From positions 2,170,001-2,234,000 of the forward strand of contig NZ_CP125947.1 of the NCBI RefSeq assembly GCF_030064165.1: a stretch of DNA of 64,000 bases, given 5' to 3'. The position numbers were made by a program, and so were the translations under genes. The stretch is from Comamonas resistens. Its GTDB lineage: Bacteria; Pseudomonadota; Gammaproteobacteria; Burkholderiales; Burkholderiaceae_C. Positions 35,824-44,770 of the stretch are shown here, piece by piece (position 1 is the first letter of the stretch; each line of letters starts with the position of its first letter). The notes beneath the pieces are model-generated. The model was not told where the DNA came from. It ran no database searches and worked only from the letters and a program-made list of their open reading frames with translations.

Positions 35824-37508
35824 CGAGGCTGTGTGAAAACCCTCTCGTAGCCAACCCATGACCTGAATAAAGTCAATTCATCTCGGTTTCGGGAGATGGC
35901 ATGCCTCGATTCATTGAAGGTCAAGCGCGGCAGCAAGTGACGCTGATGCCGGAATGTCTGGAGGACTTTATTGCTAAAGACAACCCGGTACGTGTTGTCG
36001 ATGCCTTTGTCAGCGAACTCAATCTGCAGGCTTTGGGTTTTGACGGTGCAGAGCCTGCCTGTACGGGCAGACCTTCTTACCACCCAGCCGTGCTGCTCAA
36101 GATCTACATCTACGGCTATCTCAATCGGCTGCAATCGAGCAGACGGCTTGAACGTGAATGCCAGCGTAACGTTGAACTGATGTGGCTGACTGGGCGCTTG
36201 GCTCCTGACTTCAAAACGATTGCAGACTTCCGCCGTGACAACGGCTCAGGCATTCGCAATGTGTGCCGCCGATTCGTACTTCTCTGCCGTGATCTGAAAC
36301 TGTTCAGCCAGGCGCTGGTGGCCATTGATGGCAGCAAATTCAAAGCCGTCAACACGCGTGACAAGAACTTCACCTTGGGCAAGATCGACAAGCGGCAGCA
36401 GCAGATCGAAGAAAGCATCCAACGTTATCTGACGGCTTTGGATACAGCGGACCGCACGCAGCCTGTGGAGCTCGAAGCCAAGACCACAAGGCTCCAAGAC
36501 AAGATCGCCATGTTGCGCAAGCAAATGCGGGTGCTCGATGCAGTGAAGGAGCAACTCAAAGAGCAGCCCGAGAAGCAACTCTCGATGACAGATCCTGATG
36601 CACGGTCCATGGCAACCAGTGGTCGAGGCTCGGGCATGGTGGCCTATAACGTGCAGGTGGCGGTCGATGCCAAACATCACCTGATCGTCACTCATGAGGT
36701 CACCAACCAAGGGCATGACAGAGCTGCTCTGGCATCCATGGCTCAAGCAGCTCGCAAGGCAATGGGAAAACGCAAACTGCAAGCTATTGCAGATCGTGGC
36801 TATTACAGCGGTGAGCAAATCAAAGCGTGTGAAGATACAAGCATTGCAGCCATTCTTCCCAAGCCCAACACATCGGGTGCCCGAGCTCACGGGCGCTTTG
36901 ACCGCTCAGACTTCATCTATATCCAAAGCGACGATGAATTCCAATGCCCTGCGGAACAGCGCGCGATCTATCGTTTTACGCGGGAAGAGAACGGCTTACA
37001 GATGCGTCGTTACTGGAGCAGTGCGTGTACGCAATGCACGATAAAAGCCCAATGCACACCGAGCGACTACCGCCGCATCAGCCGATGGGAGCACGAAGAC
37101 GTGCTGGAGCGAGCACAACAGCGCTTGGACCAGATGCCCGACGCCATGATGGTGAGAAGAAGGACAGTCGAGCACGTGTTTGGCACCCTCAAGCATTGGA
37201 TGGGGTACACGCACTTCCTGACCAGGCGACTGCGCAACGTCAGCACGGAGATGAGCTTGAATGTGCTGGCTTACAACCTCAAGCGAGTGCTTGGAATCCT
37301 CGGGTTCGACAAAACGATGGCGGCGATGCATCTGGTGGGCGGGTGAGCCCTTTTAAAACCGGGAAATTAGCGACCTCAAGGGCTCTGGAATGCAATGAGA
37401 AGGCTGAGGGCGCTCTTGGCGTCGAAGGCGCCTCAGTCGTGCTTGCCTGAAATCTGCCAGTTGGATTGTTCAGCCATTAATAGTTTTTTGCGTTTCCACA
37501 CAGCCTCG
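35824..37508 (+). mobile_element. IS1182 family insertion sequence (about 1.69 kb)
   Basis: The left end CGAGGCTGTGTGAAAAC (35824) and the right end GTTTCCACACAGCCTCG (ending 37508) are imperfect inverted repeats, identical over the outer 12 bases. They enclose one intact transposase gene with about 77 bases before and 160 bases after it. No clear target duplication is visible. Confidence 0.85.
35901..37346 (+). CDS. IS1182 family transposase
   Basis: A 481-residue DDE transposase. The N-terminal block QVTLMPECLEDFIAKDNPVR is characteristic of IS1182. Catalytic residues are likely the Asp in LVAIDGSKFKAVN, the Asp in AIADRGYYSGEQ and the Glu in RRTVEHVFGTLKHWMG. A coiled region (about 150-215) and a Cys cluster (CTQCTIKAQCT) lie in the usual places. 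The frame is complete, so the copy could be active. The start is preceded by GGGAGATGGC. Confidence 0.93.
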   Translation: MPRFIEGQARQQVTLMPECLEDFIAKDNPVRVVDAFVSELNLQALGFDGAEPACTGRPSYHPAVLLKIYIYGYLNRLQSSRRLERECQRNVELMWLTGRLAPDFKTIADFRRDNGSGIRNVCRRFVLLCRDLKLFSQALVAIDGSKFKAVNTRDKNFTLGKIDKRQQQIEESIQRYLTALDTADRTQPVELEAKTTRLQDKIAMLRKQMRVLDAVKEQLKEQPEKQLSMTDPDARSMATSGRGSGMVAYNVQVAVDAKHHLIVTHEVTNQGHDRAALASMAQAARKAMGKRKLQAIADRGYYSGEQIKACEDTSIAAILPKPNTSGARAHGRFDRSDFIYIQSDDEFQCPAEQRAIYRFTREENGLQMRRYWSSACTQCTIKAQCTPSDYRRISRWEHEDVLERAQQRLDQMPDAMMVRRRTVEHVFGTLKHWMGYTHFLTRRLRNVSTEMSLNVLAYNLKRVLGILGFDKTMAAMHLVGG

Positions 37509-37932
37509 TACGTAAGCGGACAAATATATACGTTTGCGCAGCGCAAATGCAGCGTGGTGAATCGTCAACACAATGTCTGATGCTGGGTCGGTCTGGATGC
37601 ATGGCGGATCGCTGTGCACTTTGTTCCCATCAAGGGTGCTGCACAGCAAGGGAGGTTAGTGATGCATCGTTTTTGCGAAGGCCGCAAGCAAGAATATCCA
37701 CGCTTGGTAAATATTCTGTGGATCGCGCTCGACAAGTTTTGTTGAAGAGTGAGGGTATGAGAGATATGCCGGACCAAGCGGTTGGCATGCCGGGAAATTT
37801 CGATCCAAAACGGAAGTGGATGCTGTCAGATGACGGGGAGAAAAGATGCTCCGGCGGGGGGCGATACCTCGAAGGCAGAGTTCGTCAGTGTCCGTTTCAT
37901 AGCCTGTGCATCGGACAAGCGGCTGAAGGACT
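37509..37932. other. Gap after the IS1182 element, no gene found
   Basis: About 420 bases without a supported gene. An open frame at 37547-37981 has no domain and runs antisense into the AraC gene, so it is not called. The base composition is more AT-rich than the flanking metabolic genes, consistent with remnant foreign DNA. Confidence 0.4.
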
Positions 37933-38904
37933 TCATTTCAGTGCGGCAAATTCCTTTCTGAGCGCCTGGGCGCTGCGCTGATAGGCGCGCGGCGGCAGGC
38001 CGCACCAGCGCTTGAAGGCACGCGCGAATACGCGTTCGGACTCGTAGCCGCAATCCTCGGCGATCTGCGCCAGCGGCAAGCCGGACTCCAATTGCTGGGC
38101 GGCGTGGGCCATGCGCTGCTGCTGCAGATAGGCCATGGGCGAGTCGCCCACCAGAGCCTTGAATTTTTCGGCAAACCGCGAGCGCGACATGGCCGCCTCC
38201 CTGGCCAGGGTCTGCAAGGTCCAGTCATGGCTGGGGCGGCCATGGATGGCCGCCATGGCCTTGGCTATCTGCGCATCGGCCAGGCCGCGCACCCAACCTT
38301 GTCTGCGCTCCTGCTGAGCGGCGAAATGGTTGCTGAGCACGTGGACCATGGCCAGTTCGCCCAGGCGCACCGCTGCCAGACGCCAGCCCGCGCGCCGTGC
38401 CAGCGAGTCTTCTATCAGCGCCTGCAGCGTGCTGCCCAGCATGGCGGGGGGGGCGGCCTGTGCTGCAGGTATGTGTAGCAGCGGCGGCAGCAGATTCAAT
38501 ATGGTGTGACGGCAGTGGGCCGATATCCACAGCAGCACCGAATCGATGCGGGTCCGGGCTCCGGCACCACCATGCTCGAAGGTCAGGGGATTTTCGTCCT
38601 TGGGCCCCTGGGCGAAGCGCTCGATCATGCGGGCGAATGGAACCGGGGTCAGCGCCAGATCCGAAGCCATCACATGCGGGCTGCCCAGGGGCAGGACCAC
38701 CAGATCGCCGGGCATGACCCGCACCGGAGCCTGGCCCCGCACCTGCAGCCAGTACGGCTGCCCCTGGGCGATGCGGATCATGGTTCCGGGCACGCCTTCG
38801 GATGCCAGCGCCCAGGGCGCACGCAAGAAAAAGCTGGCCGTCACCGCGCGTTCTGCCCGGCAGATGACCAGCACATCGCTTAAATAATCGCTGCTTTGCT
38901 TCAT
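37933..38904 (-). CDS. AraC family regulator with cupin-like N-terminus
   Basis: A 323-residue AraC-type regulator. The N-terminal part is the cupin-like AraC_binding domain (QPYWLQVRGQAPVRVMPGDLVVLPLGSPHVM). The C-terminal double HTH (about residues 220-320) contains LAREAAMSRSRFAEKFKALVGDSPMAYL and IAEDCGYESERVFARAFKRWCGLPPRAY. It is divergent from an FAD-dependent monooxygenase, which it probably controls in response to the monooxygenase substrate. The pair lies next to IS elements, consistent with recent acquisition. Confidence 0.9.
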   Translation of the reverse strand: MKQSSDYLSDVLVICRAERAVTASFFLRAPWALASEGVPGTMIRIAQGQPYWLQVRGQAPVRVMPGDLVVLPLGSPHVMASDLALTPVPFARMIERFAQGPKDENPLTFEHGGAGARTRIDSVLLWISAHCRHTILNLLPPLLHIPAAQAAPPAMLGSTLQALIEDSLARRAGWRLAAVRLGELAMVHVLSNHFAAQQERRQGWVRGLADAQIAKAMAAIHGRPSHDWTLQTLAREAAMSRSRFAEKFKALVGDSPMAYLQQQRMAHAAQQLESGLPLAQIAEDCGYESERVFARAFKRWCGLPPRAYQRSAQALRKEFAALK

Positions 38905-39046
38905 AGGAGGTTTGGGACGATTGATGCTATTTTATGGACGCTTGGCGCTTCACGGCGGCAGCCGCCTTGCCGACACTGGCTGGCACGGGGACCAGGGTGC
39001 GGTTGCAGCCGGTCCCTGGAACTCATACCTATATCAAGGAGCAAAC

Positions 39047-40219
39047 ATGGCCAAGACAGGACTGAAGATAGGCATTGTGGGTGGCGGCATTGGCGGCCTG
39101 GCTGCAGCCAATGCGCTGCATGGCAGCGGACACGAAGTGACGGTGTTCGAGCAAAGCAAGCAATACCTGCGCGTAGGGGCCGATATCAATCTGACGCCCA
39201 ACGCCGTGCGCGCGCTGGACGGCCTGGGTGAGGGCATTGCCGCGGCAGTGCGCGCCTCGGCGGCCCGGCCCACGCACCGCATCAGCCGCACCTGGGACAG
39301 CGGCGAGGAAACCTCGCGCCTGACCATGGGCAATGAGGCCGAGCGCCAATACGGTGCTCCGCAACTCACCATTCACCGTGCCGACCTGCTGGCGGCGCTG
39401 GCTGACGCCTTTCCCGCCGATCAGGTGAGGTTTGGCAGGCGCGTCAGCCGGATTGCCCAAACCGATGCCGACGTCTCGGTGGAGTTTGCCGACGGCACGC
39501 GGGTGGACGGGCTGGATGCGCTGGTCGGCTCGGACGGGATTCATTCGGTGGTGCGCACGGCCCTGTTCGGCGCCGAGAGCCCACGCTTTACCGGTGTGGT
39601 GGCGTTTCGCACCGTGGTGCCCACCGAGCGCGTGCGCCATGTTCCCGATATCGGGGCCTTCACCAAGTGGTGGGGCCCGACAGCGGACAGCCAGATCGTG
39701 ACCTTTCCGCTCAACCAGGGTCGCGACACCTTCATCTTTGCCACCACGGCGCAGGAGTCCTGGCATGAGGAATCCTGGACCACGGAAGGCAGCGTGACCG
39801 AGCTGCGCGGTTTCTACGCCGGCTTCCACCCCCATGCACGGGCCTTGCTGGATGCATGCGACAGCGTGCTCAAGACGGCGTTGTATGAGCGAGACCCGCT
39901 GCCGCACTGGTCGCAGGGCCGGGTCTCGCTGCTTGGCGATGCCAGCCACCCCATGATGCCCTTCATGGCCCAGGGCGCCGGCATGGCCATCGAGGATGCC
40001 GTGGTGCTGGCCCGCAACCTCGACGCCGCCCGAAGCGCTGCCGAGGTGCCGCAGGCTCTGCAGAACTATGAAGCCATGCGCAAGCAGCGCACCAGCCAGA
40101 TCCAGATCGGCTCACGGGGAAACAACTGGCTGCGTGCCGGTGGCAATGCCGATTGGGTCTATGGCTACGACGCCTGGCAAGTGGCTTTGGCGGCCGAGAC
40201 CGCTGGCTGTTCTATCTGA
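39047..40219 (+). CDS. FAD-dependent monooxygenase (NicC/salicylate hydroxylase-like)
   Basis: A 390-residue class A flavoprotein monooxygenase. The Rossmann motif GIVGGGIGGLAAANAL is at residues 8-23, the DG motif is LVGSDGIHSVVR and the FAD ribityl motif is SLLGDASHPMMPFMAQGAGMAIEDA (residues about 300-325). Spacing and C-terminal WVYGYDAW resemble 6-hydroxynicotinate 3-monooxygenase and salicylate hydroxylase, which hydroxylate an aromatic acid with NADH and release of CO2. The substrate is not certain. AAGGAGC precedes the ATG. The AraC regulator is divergent. Confidence 0.85.
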   Translation: MAKTGLKIGIVGGGIGGLAAANALHGSGHEVTVFEQSKQYLRVGADINLTPNAVRALDGLGEGIAAAVRASAARPTHRISRTWDSGEETSRLTMGNEAERQYGAPQLTIHRADLLAALADAFPADQVRFGRRVSRIAQTDADVSVEFADGTRVDGLDALVGSDGIHSVVRTALFGAESPRFTGVVAFRTVVPTERVRHVPDIGAFTKWWGPTADSQIVTFPLNQGRDTFIFATTAQESWHEESWTTEGSVTELRGFYAGFHPHARALLDACDSVLKTALYERDPLPHWSQGRVSLLGDASHPMMPFMAQGAGMAIEDAVVLARNLDAARSAAEVPQALQNYEAMRKQRTSQIQIGSRGNNWLRAGGNADWVYGYDAWQVALAAETAGCSI

Positions 40220-40690
40220 GCGGCTGCATATGGCAGGGATTTCTCTCTGCTGAACGCCCTGGATCGAGGCTTCGGTTTTGGAGGGTAGCCATATCGCTAT
40301 CTGGCCATAGGCAGCGAGCCGGCTGGTTGCATCCATGCCGTTGCAGATCTTGCGGTAGTGCTGCGGCCAGGGTGGCTTAGCTGCACGGCATAGTGTGCGG
40401 GAAGAGTGGACCCCCCCAAAGAGCCTCAAGCGGCGTTTGTGCAGCTTGACCTGTTGAAGGGGAGGCAGGACCCTAGAACCTGTTGCGATCCCTGCGTTCC
40501 CACGCAGGATGGGGCGCAGAGATGCGTCAGTGTGTAGAAATTGCTTGATTGAAATCCCCTTCAAGACAATGGCGCGAGGAGATCGTGAACAGGTTCCTGG
40601 GCAAAAAGCTATACAGCGGCATCGGTAAGTTGCGCTGCAACCCACTTGAAGAACTGTTGGGCTGGGCCTAGGCAGTTAGGCATACCCGTT
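40220..40690. other. Gap after the monooxygenase, no gene found
   Basis: About 470 bases with no supported gene. The stretch near 40583-40672 reads as a short open tail ending in a stop (VNRFLGKKLYSGIGKLRC) that could be a gene fragment, but there is no family match I can name. An IR-like CTGCGTTCCCACGCAG hairpin is at about 40491. Confidence 0.4.
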
Positions 40691-41107
40691 CTATCTTTGC
40701 GCGGCCCAAATATGTTGGGCCAGCATGCCAACCAGCATGGCAGCGACAAACAGCCAGACTTCGGGTTGCAAGGTCGCGAGATTCATCAGCGCAGGACCCG
40801 GGCAAAAGCCGGCCAAGCCCCAGCCCACACCAAACATGGCAGAACCTGTGATCAGTCTTTTATCAATCGACTGACTGGCGGGTAGTTGCATGAGATCCCC
40901 CAGCAGTGCTTTGCTGCGGGTTTTGGCCCAGGTGAAGGCGAGCAGGCCGATGGCGATGGCGCCACCCATGACCAGGGCCAACGAAGGATCCCATTGCCCA
41001 GAAAAATCCAGAAAATTCTGTACCTTGGCGGGATTGCCCATTCCGGAGAGGAGCAGACCCAGGCCGAAGATCAGGCCGGAAAGCAGGGCTGTGGTGGAAG
41101 CAAGCAT
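40691..41107 (-). CDS. YeeE/YedE-like half-transporter (DUF6691), sulfur module
   Basis: A 138-residue membrane protein with four hydrophobic segments, the C-terminal half of a split YeeE/YedE transporter. Signatures are LIFGLGLLLSGMGNPAKVQNFLDF and AMFGVGWGLAGFCPGPAL, the latter with a conserved Cys. The start at 41107 has GGAG 9 bases upstream. With the preceding gene it forms the two-component channel found in BigR-type operons (often called pmpB/pmpA), proposed to move sulfite, thiosulfate or other sulfur species. It is the last gene of the minus-strand operon. Confidence 0.85.
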   Translation of the reverse strand: MLASTTALLSGLIFGLGLLLSGMGNPAKVQNFLDFSGQWDPSLALVMGGAIAIGLLAFTWAKTRSKALLGDLMQLPASQSIDKRLITGSAMFGVGWGLAGFCPGPALMNLATLQPEVWLFVAAMLVGMLAQHIWAAQR

Positions 41108-41123
41108 GGATGTGGCTCCTGTT

Positions 41124-41567
41124 CTAGCCGATGACATGGCGCATCACGAACACGGTGATTGCGCCTGTGGCGATGAAAGTCAGCGTTGCAGCTAATGAGC
41201 GAAGCGAAAGGCGTGACAGACCGCAGACGCCATGGCCGCTGGTGCATCCAGAGCCGAGACGGGTGCCGAACCCCACCAGCAGGCCAGCAACAATGATGAG
41301 AACCGAGTTCGACGGCATCTGCATGGCAGGTAGGGGCGCGAACAGTTGCCAGATCAGCGGAGCAGTCACCATGCCGATGATGAAGGCCAGACGCCAGCCC
41401 CAGTTGCTGACGGACTTCCAGTTCGGTCGTTGCAGCAACGCACCGATGATGCCGCTGATGCCTGCAATACGGCCCAGCGCCGCAACCAGGCTGGAAGCAG
41501 ACAAACCAATGAGCAGGCCGCCTGCCAGCGACGACCAGGGGGTGAATTCGTTCCACAAAATATTCAT
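41124..41567 (-). CDS. YeeE/YedE-like half-transporter, sulfur module
   Basis: A 147-residue membrane protein with the family signature GFGTRLGSGCTSGHGVCGLSRLS; its conserved Cys residues are thought to handle sulfur compounds. It is the N-terminal half partner of the next gene, and 16 bases separate them. The start at 41567 (MNILWNEF) has AGGAG upstream and overlaps the stop of the regulator gene by 4 bases (ATGA-type). Function is inferred from the bigR-type gene context. Confidence 0.87.
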   Translation of the reverse strand: MNILWNEFTPWSSLAGGLLIGLSASSLVAALGRIAGISGIIGALLQRPNWKSVSNWGWRLAFIIGMVTAPLIWQLFAPLPAMQMPSNSVLIIVAGLLVGFGTRLGSGCTSGHGVCGLSRLSLRSLAATLTFIATGAITVFVMRHVIG

Positions 41568-41908
41568 GCTTCTTCTCCTGGTTGGCAAAACAGCTGGTGC
41601 ACGGTTTGCATCAGTTGCAGCGCACGCTGATCTGCCAGCTGATACCAGATGAACTTGCCTTCACGGCGGGTAGCTACCAGACCTTCGCGGCGCAGGACTC
41701 CGAGTTGCTGCGACAGCGTGGGCTGGGTGATGCCGGTCAGCTGTTCCAGCTCTCCGACCGTGCGCTCTTGCATGGACAGCTGGCACAGCAGCAGCAGCCG
41801 GTCTTCGTTGCCCAGCAACTTGAGCATGGCGACGGCTTCTCCTGCATGGGCTCGCATGGCCTGAAGGTCAAGCGGAGGCAGGGTTTCTTCGGCAGTGTTG
41901 GAGGACAT
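41564..41908 (-). CDS. ArsR-family repressor of the BigR/SqrR type
   Basis: A 114-residue winged-HTH repressor. Two Cys at residues 42 (LLLLCQLSM) and 108 (HQLFCQPG) occupy the positions of the redox-active pair in BigR and SqrR, which form a persulfide or tetrasulfide link when sulfide rises and then leave DNA. The recognition helix lies in TGITQPTLSQQLGVLRREGLV. The ATG at 41908 is preferred to a TTG at 41923. It is divergent from a persulfide-dioxygenase-like gene and leads two sulfur half-transporters. Confidence 0.9.
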   Translation of the reverse strand: MSSNTAEETLPPLDLQAMRAHAGEAVAMLKLLGNEDRLLLLCQLSMQERTVGELEQLTGITQPTLSQQLGVLRREGLVATRREGKFIWYQLADQRALQLMQTVHQLFCQPGEEA

Positions 41909-41915
41909 GGGTTGG

Positions 41916-41962
41916 CTTTTCAATATTCTTTCATATATTATATAAAAAAATATATTGAAAAG
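41916..41962. promoter_or_regulatory. Candidate BigR-type operator, AT-rich palindrome
   Basis: CTTTTCAATAT (41916-41926) and ATATTGAAAAG (41952-41962) are perfect 11-bp inverted arms around a spacer made almost only of A and T. It covers the promoter region shared by the repressor operon (-) and the dioxygenase gene (+), the normal location of a BigR box. Binding is inferred. Confidence 0.6.
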
Positions 41963-42001
41963 TCCAAGAGAGATTTTGGACTTGCCTCGTCAGGAGCCGT
42001 C

Positions 42002-42925
42002 ATGACAGTCTGCAGCATGCATATCGAAGCATTTTTTGACAACGCAACGGGCACCATCAGCTATGTACTGGCCGATACCGTCCATGGCCAGGCTGCGGTG
42101 ATCGACCCGGTTCTGGATTTCGAGCCCAAGTCCGGCACATTGAGCAGCCGCTCTGCCGACAACATCATTGACTATGTGCGCAGCCAGGGTTGGCAGGTGC
42201 AGTGGATTCTGGAAACCCATGCTCATGCAGACCATCTATCGGCGGCACAGCACATTCGCCACCAACTGGGTGGCAAGGTGGCCATTGGTGCTCATATCCG
42301 CGAAGTGCAGGCGGCATTTCGCAAGATCTACCACTTTGAGCGCAGCTTTCTGCCCGATGGCAGCCAGTTCGACCATCTGGTGGAAGACGGTGAGGGCCTG
42401 CCGCTGGGCCAATTGCTGCTGACTGCCATGCACGTGCCAGGTCATACCCCTGCAGATATGGCCTACCGGGTGGGGGATGCCGTGTTTGTGGGCGATACCC
42501 TGTTCATGCCTGACGTGGGCACGGCGCGTGCGGACTTTCCGGGGGGGGATGCGGCCACGCTTTATCAGTCCATTCACCGCATCCTGGATTTGCCGATCCA
42601 GACCCGCATTTTTGTCTGCCATGACTATCCGCCCGCAACGCGAGCCCCTGCCTGGCAGACCACGGTCAAGGATCAGCGCGAACACAACATCCATGTGCGC
42701 GATGGCGTCAGCCAGTCCGAATTTGTGCAGATGCGCACGGCCCGCGATGCCACGCTGGAGATGCCGACCTTGATACTGCCATCGGTGCAGGTCAATGTGC
42801 GGGCCGGCAAGTTGCCGCCTGCCGAAGAGGATGGTCGTACCTATGTGCAATTGCCCATCAATGCATTCGCCAGAAACGAGCCCATGCCACAAGGTGTGTG
42901 GCAGAAAGCTTCAGCCCATGACTAG
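42002..42925 (+). CDS. Persulfide dioxygenase-like MBL-fold protein (ETHE1/Blh type)
   Basis: A 307-residue metallo-beta-lactamase-fold enzyme. Iron-site motif THAHADHLSA, then VPGHTPADM, VGDTLFMPDVGTARADFPGG and VCHDYPP match ETHE1-like persulfide dioxygenases and the beta-lactamase-like hydrolase Blh of BigR operons. It would oxidise glutathione persulfide to sulfite in sulfide detoxification. The ATG at 42002 has AGGAG 6 bases upstream; an in-frame ATG at 42017 is the fallback. It is divergent from the BigR-type repressor across one palindromic operator. Confidence 0.9.
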   Translation: MTVCSMHIEAFFDNATGTISYVLADTVHGQAAVIDPVLDFEPKSGTLSSRSADNIIDYVRSQGWQVQWILETHAHADHLSAAQHIRHQLGGKVAIGAHIREVQAAFRKIYHFERSFLPDGSQFDHLVEDGEGLPLGQLLLTAMHVPGHTPADMAYRVGDAVFVGDTLFMPDVGTARADFPGGDAATLYQSIHRILDLPIQTRIFVCHDYPPATRAPAWQTTVKDQREHNIHVRDGVSQSEFVQMRTARDATLEMPTLILPSVQVNVRAGKLPPAEEDGRTYVQLPINAFARNEPMPQGVWQKASAHD

Positions 42926-42992
42926 AAAGCGATCAGTGCTTTCAAATTGAGAGCATGCGAGTGGCTATTGAGGCAAAGCACCGGATGCGGTG

Positions 42993-43412
42993 TCAGTGGG
43001 AAGGCATGCCAAAGAGGTCATGGGCATCGAGCAGCGCCCAGGCAATTTCCGGCCTGTTTTCCAGGCCTTTGCGAATGGCCGCGGGAATGCTCTGGCGGGT
43101 TTTGCGGCACAGGCCTGGCATGTCCTGCATGTCTATCTGTATGCCGCGCATGGTGCGCACTTCGTTGTTGCCGGGGGTGACCTGAACGCACACACCGAGT
43201 TGCTGCTGCATGCGCTGCAACATGTGCTGCAGGTCGTCCAGGCTGGCAATGCGCTCCAGCCGAAGCAGCAGCTTTTTTTCTTCCTCGCGGGTCAGCATCA
43301 GAATGCGCAGGTCTGCACCTGGCTGCTGCAGCAGCGCTTCACGCTGGCAGACGCAGGCACCGGGAGGGCATTCGATACGGACTGGGAAGTCGAGCTGCAT
43401 GAATGGACGCAT
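42993..43412 (-). CDS. Hypothetical protein with N-terminal CxC motif
   Basis: A 139-residue cytoplasmic protein I cannot name. It begins MRPFMQLDFPVRIECPPGACVCQREALL, so a Cys-containing strand (CPPGACVCQ) comes first, then a Lys/Glu helix and a second Cys-containing region (DMQDMPGLCRKTRQSIPAAIRKG). The spaced Cys residues suggest a metal or redox site. The frame has the codon bias of its neighbours and the antisense frame does not. The start could be the second Met (43400). No operon partner is obvious. Confidence 0.6.
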   Translation of the reverse strand: MRPFMQLDFPVRIECPPGACVCQREALLQQPGADLRILMLTREEEKKLLLRLERIASLDDLQHMLQRMQQQLGVCVQVTPGNNEVRTMRGIQIDMQDMPGLCRKTRQSIPAAIRKGLENRPEIAWALLDAHDLFGMPSH

Positions 43413-43718
43413 ACTGCAGGAGTGGCTCAGATGTCTGATGCTAAGGCTTGCACGTGCTTTGCGTCATCAGGCTTTGGCGTGCTTTACGCCGCCCATGGCC
43501 TGCTTGCTACGTGAATTCACTTGTCCCGGTTGGCTTCAAGTTTGCATAGACTCAGGCATCATTGAGGGTTACTACTAAAAGTAGGCTGGCTTGATCTGCC
43601 TGCTTCTACAAGAACAAGGCTCGTGCTGCCGGTGCCCAGCGGCGCTGCGGGCGGGATGGGATCAATCACTTTTTTATAGCGTTATCCGTATTTTTGATAC
43701 GGGGTAGACGATATTTTC
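43413..43718. other. Leader region of metN, no gene found
   Basis: About 300 bases without a gene. The last 60 bases are AT-rich (TTTTTTATAGCGTTATCCG, then TTTTTGATACGG) and probably hold the metN promoter. I see no S-box or SAH riboswitch signature. Confidence 0.4.
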
Positions 43719-44765
43719 ATGATAGAAATTCGGGACTTATCCCTGACCTATAAAGGCCCCAAGGGGCCGGTGCACGCCTTGCGTGGCATCAACCTGGAAA
43801 TCGCCTCGGGCGAAGTGTTCGGCATCATTGGTCGCTCCGGTGCGGGCAAAAGCTCGCTGGTGCGCTGCCTGAATCTGCTCAACCGCCCCACGGCAGGCAA
43901 GGTCATCGTCAACGGTCGCGACCTGATGCAGCTGTCCGATGCCGAGCTGCGTGCTGCGCGTCGCGACATCGGCATGGTGTTCCAGCATTTCAACCTGCTG
44001 TCCTCGCGCACGGTCTATGACAACGTGGCCCTGCCGCTGGAGCTGGCCGGTATTTCCAAGGATGAGATCTATCAGCGCGTGACGCCGCTGCTGGAGCTGG
44101 TGGGGCTTGATCATCTGTCCGATCGCTATCCAGCCCAGATTTCCGGTGGCCAGAAGCAGCGTGTGGGCATTGCCCGTGCACTGGCAAGCAATCCCAAGGT
44201 GCTGCTTAGCGACGAGGCAACCTCGGCGCTGGACCCCGAAACCACGCGTTCCATTCTGGATCTGCTGCGCAAGGTCAACCGCGAACTGGGCGTGACCGTG
44301 GTGCTGATCACCCACCAGATGCTGGTGATCAAGCAGATTGCCGACCGTGTGGCCGTGATCGATGGCGGCGAGATCGCCGAGCTGGGTTCGGTCATCGATG
44401 TGTTCACCCGTCCTCAGCAGGCGATTACCAAGAGCCTGATCGACGAGATCGTGCCTCAGCAATTGCCTGAATCCGTGATGACCCGTGTGAGTCAGCTGGC
44501 CGCCCAGTTGCAGTCCGGTCAGCAAGGTCGGCTGCTGCGCCTGTCCTATGCGGGCGAGAGCGCCTATCAGCCCATTTTGTCGCACCTGATCCGCGAACTG
44601 GGTCTGGATCTGTCGATCCTGCACGGTCAGATCGACGAGATTCAGGAGCAGACCTTTGGCTCGCTGGCCGTGTATGCCAGTGGCGAGGCCGCCAAGATTG
44701 AGGCGGCCGTGGAACACCTGCGCGCCAGCGGTGTGCTGGTGCAGATCGTGCCGAGCAAGGACTGA
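43719..44765 (+). CDS. metN: Methionine ABC transporter ATP-binding protein MetN
   Basis: A 348-residue ABC ATPase that powers import of D- and L-methionine. Walker [13 protein letters not shown] (residues about 38-49), Q-loop, the signature [15 protein letters not shown] and Walker [13 protein letters not shown] are present. The C-terminal region (about 270-348) is the NIL/ACT-like domain that binds methionine and inhibits transport. The gene is followed by metI after 5 bases. The start at 43719 has only a weak ribosome-binding site (GGGG). Confidence 0.95.
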   Translation: MIEIRDLSLTYKGPKGPVHALRGINLEIASGEVFGIIGRSGAGKSSLVRCLNLLNRPTAGKVIVNGRDLMQLSDAELRAARRDIGMVFQHFNLLSSRTVYDNVALPLELAGISKDEIYQRVTPLLELVGLDHLSDRYPAQISGGQKQRVGIARALASNPKVLLSDEATSALDPETTRSILDLLRKVNRELGVTVVLITHQMLVIKQIADRVAVIDGGEIAELGSVIDVFTRPQQAITKSLIDEIVPQQLPESVMTRVSQLAAQLQSGQQGRLLRLSYAGESAYQPILSHLIRELGLDLSILHGQIDEIQEQTFGSLAVYASGEAAKIEAAVEHLRASGVLVQIVPSKD

Positions 44766-44770
44766 TAGAG

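Noticed and set aside
35605..35850. Small ORF between the mobile elements
   Set aside because: Runs into the left end of the IS1182 element and has no domain or ribosome-binding site.
37547..37981. ORF after the IS1182 element
   Set aside because: No recognisable domain, overlaps the AraC gene on the other strand and has atypical composition.
32713..40690. tRNA-Val as attachment site of a genomic island
   Set aside because: I looked for a direct repeat of the tRNA 3' end downstream and found none, so integration into this tRNA is not supported.
43413..43718. S-box or SAH riboswitch upstream of metN
   Set aside because: The conserved paired regions of these riboswitches are not recognisable by eye.
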